A DNA stretch of 31,109 nt, taken from the NCBI GenBank assembly GCA_963553325.1, contig CAUVOF010000013.1, forward strand, positions 1 through 31,109, given 5' to 3'. Positions within the stretch are counted from its first letter, which is position 1. Every line of letters starts with the position of its first letter. Position numbers and translations under genes: made by a program. The notes beneath the pieces were generated by a model that was given only the letters and a program-made list of their open reading frames with translations, did not search any database and was not told where the DNA came from. The DNA is from Cardiobacterium sp963553325 (GTDB taxonomy: Bacteria > Pseudomonadota > Gammaproteobacteria > Cardiobacteriales > Cardiobacteriaceae). Positions 30,974-31,109 of the stretch are shown here, one piece after another.

Positions 30974-31109
30974 TTAGTCTTCGGTGAGGGTGAGCAGTTC
31001 GGCAAACTGCTCGATGAGGTAATCGGCGCGGGTGGCCGGGGTTTGTTGCAGGGTGCGGACGTCGGCGTAGCCGTAGGTGACGGCAACGGTCGGGCAGCCC
31101 GCCGCTTTG
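30974..31109 (-). CDS. gph: C-terminal end of a phosphoglycolate phosphatase-like HAD protein (partial)
   Basis: The frame entering from the right edge encodes AAGCPTVAVTYGYADV followed by a helical tail ending LLTLTED and TAA at 30976-30974. AAGC..V..TYGY is the last core strand of Gph-type HAD phosphatases, which hydrolyse 2-phosphoglycolate. Only 44 residues are inside the window, so related HAD phosphatases remain possible. Confidence 0.75.
   Translation of the reverse strand, partial: KAAGCPTVAVTYGYADVRTLQQTPATRADYLIEQFAELLTLTED

Overview
The window is a GC-rich (roughly 60%), densely packed bacterial chromosome segment. Its core genes are gammaproteobacterial: a divergent-linker LolA, HscC-type Hsp70, AnmK, AmpD, GlgP, a Slam outer-membrane barrel, E. 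coli-size ArgG, a beta-class GST, ClpB and a DUF2339 membrane giant. Gene content, codon use and the style of the dispersed repeats suggest a Cardiobacteriaceae member (Cardiobacterium/Suttonella-like). That placement is an inference from memory, not a database result.

Layout. 1-6.5 kb: tail of an unknown gene, lolA and hscC (minus), a small lipoprotein gene and anmK (plus), a truncated gene piece cut by a 106-bp MITE-like repeat, ampD, and an exported protein with two tandem lysozyme-inhibitor-like domains. AnmK and AmpD both act on anhydro-muropeptides, so this stretch has a cell-wall recycling theme. 6.5-9.9 kb: a decayed accessory patch with an EamA transporter remnant, an AAA_14/DUF4143 ATPase preceded by three 20-bp sites at exact 40-bp spacing, a truncated MITE copy, a membrane protein gene broken by a 13-bp tandem duplication, and an M48 protease gene with a premature amber codon. 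9.9-18.8 kb: glgP, slam, an unknown gene, a protein joining a J-like domain to a pilin-like domain, argG, and an overlapping gst-GNAT pair. 18.8-24.5 kb: a cold-shock domain remnant, a DUF3592-like protein, a small gene with an in-frame TAA, clpB, an unknown 203-aa protein, an rsmI C-terminal remnant, a DUF896 gene and a diverged MITE. 24.5-31.1 kb: a two-gene membrane operon ending in DUF2339, a doubly truncated yefM-yoeB module, a low-specificity threonine aldolase, an orphan DinJ-type antitoxin, an orphan Imm22 immunity protein and the C-terminus of a Gph-like HAD phosphatase.

The most unusual items are: (i) the HPD-less J-like/pilin-like fusion at 15195-16013; (ii) the phased operator-like array that runs over the start codon of the AAA_14 ATPase; (iii) a TATAGC-ended MITE-like repeat family whose copies lie at the edges of truncated genes; and (iv) a high density of broken genes, by nonsense, 13-bp duplication or truncation, between otherwise intact housekeeping genes. 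No rRNA, tRNA, CRISPR array or complete insertion sequence was seen.
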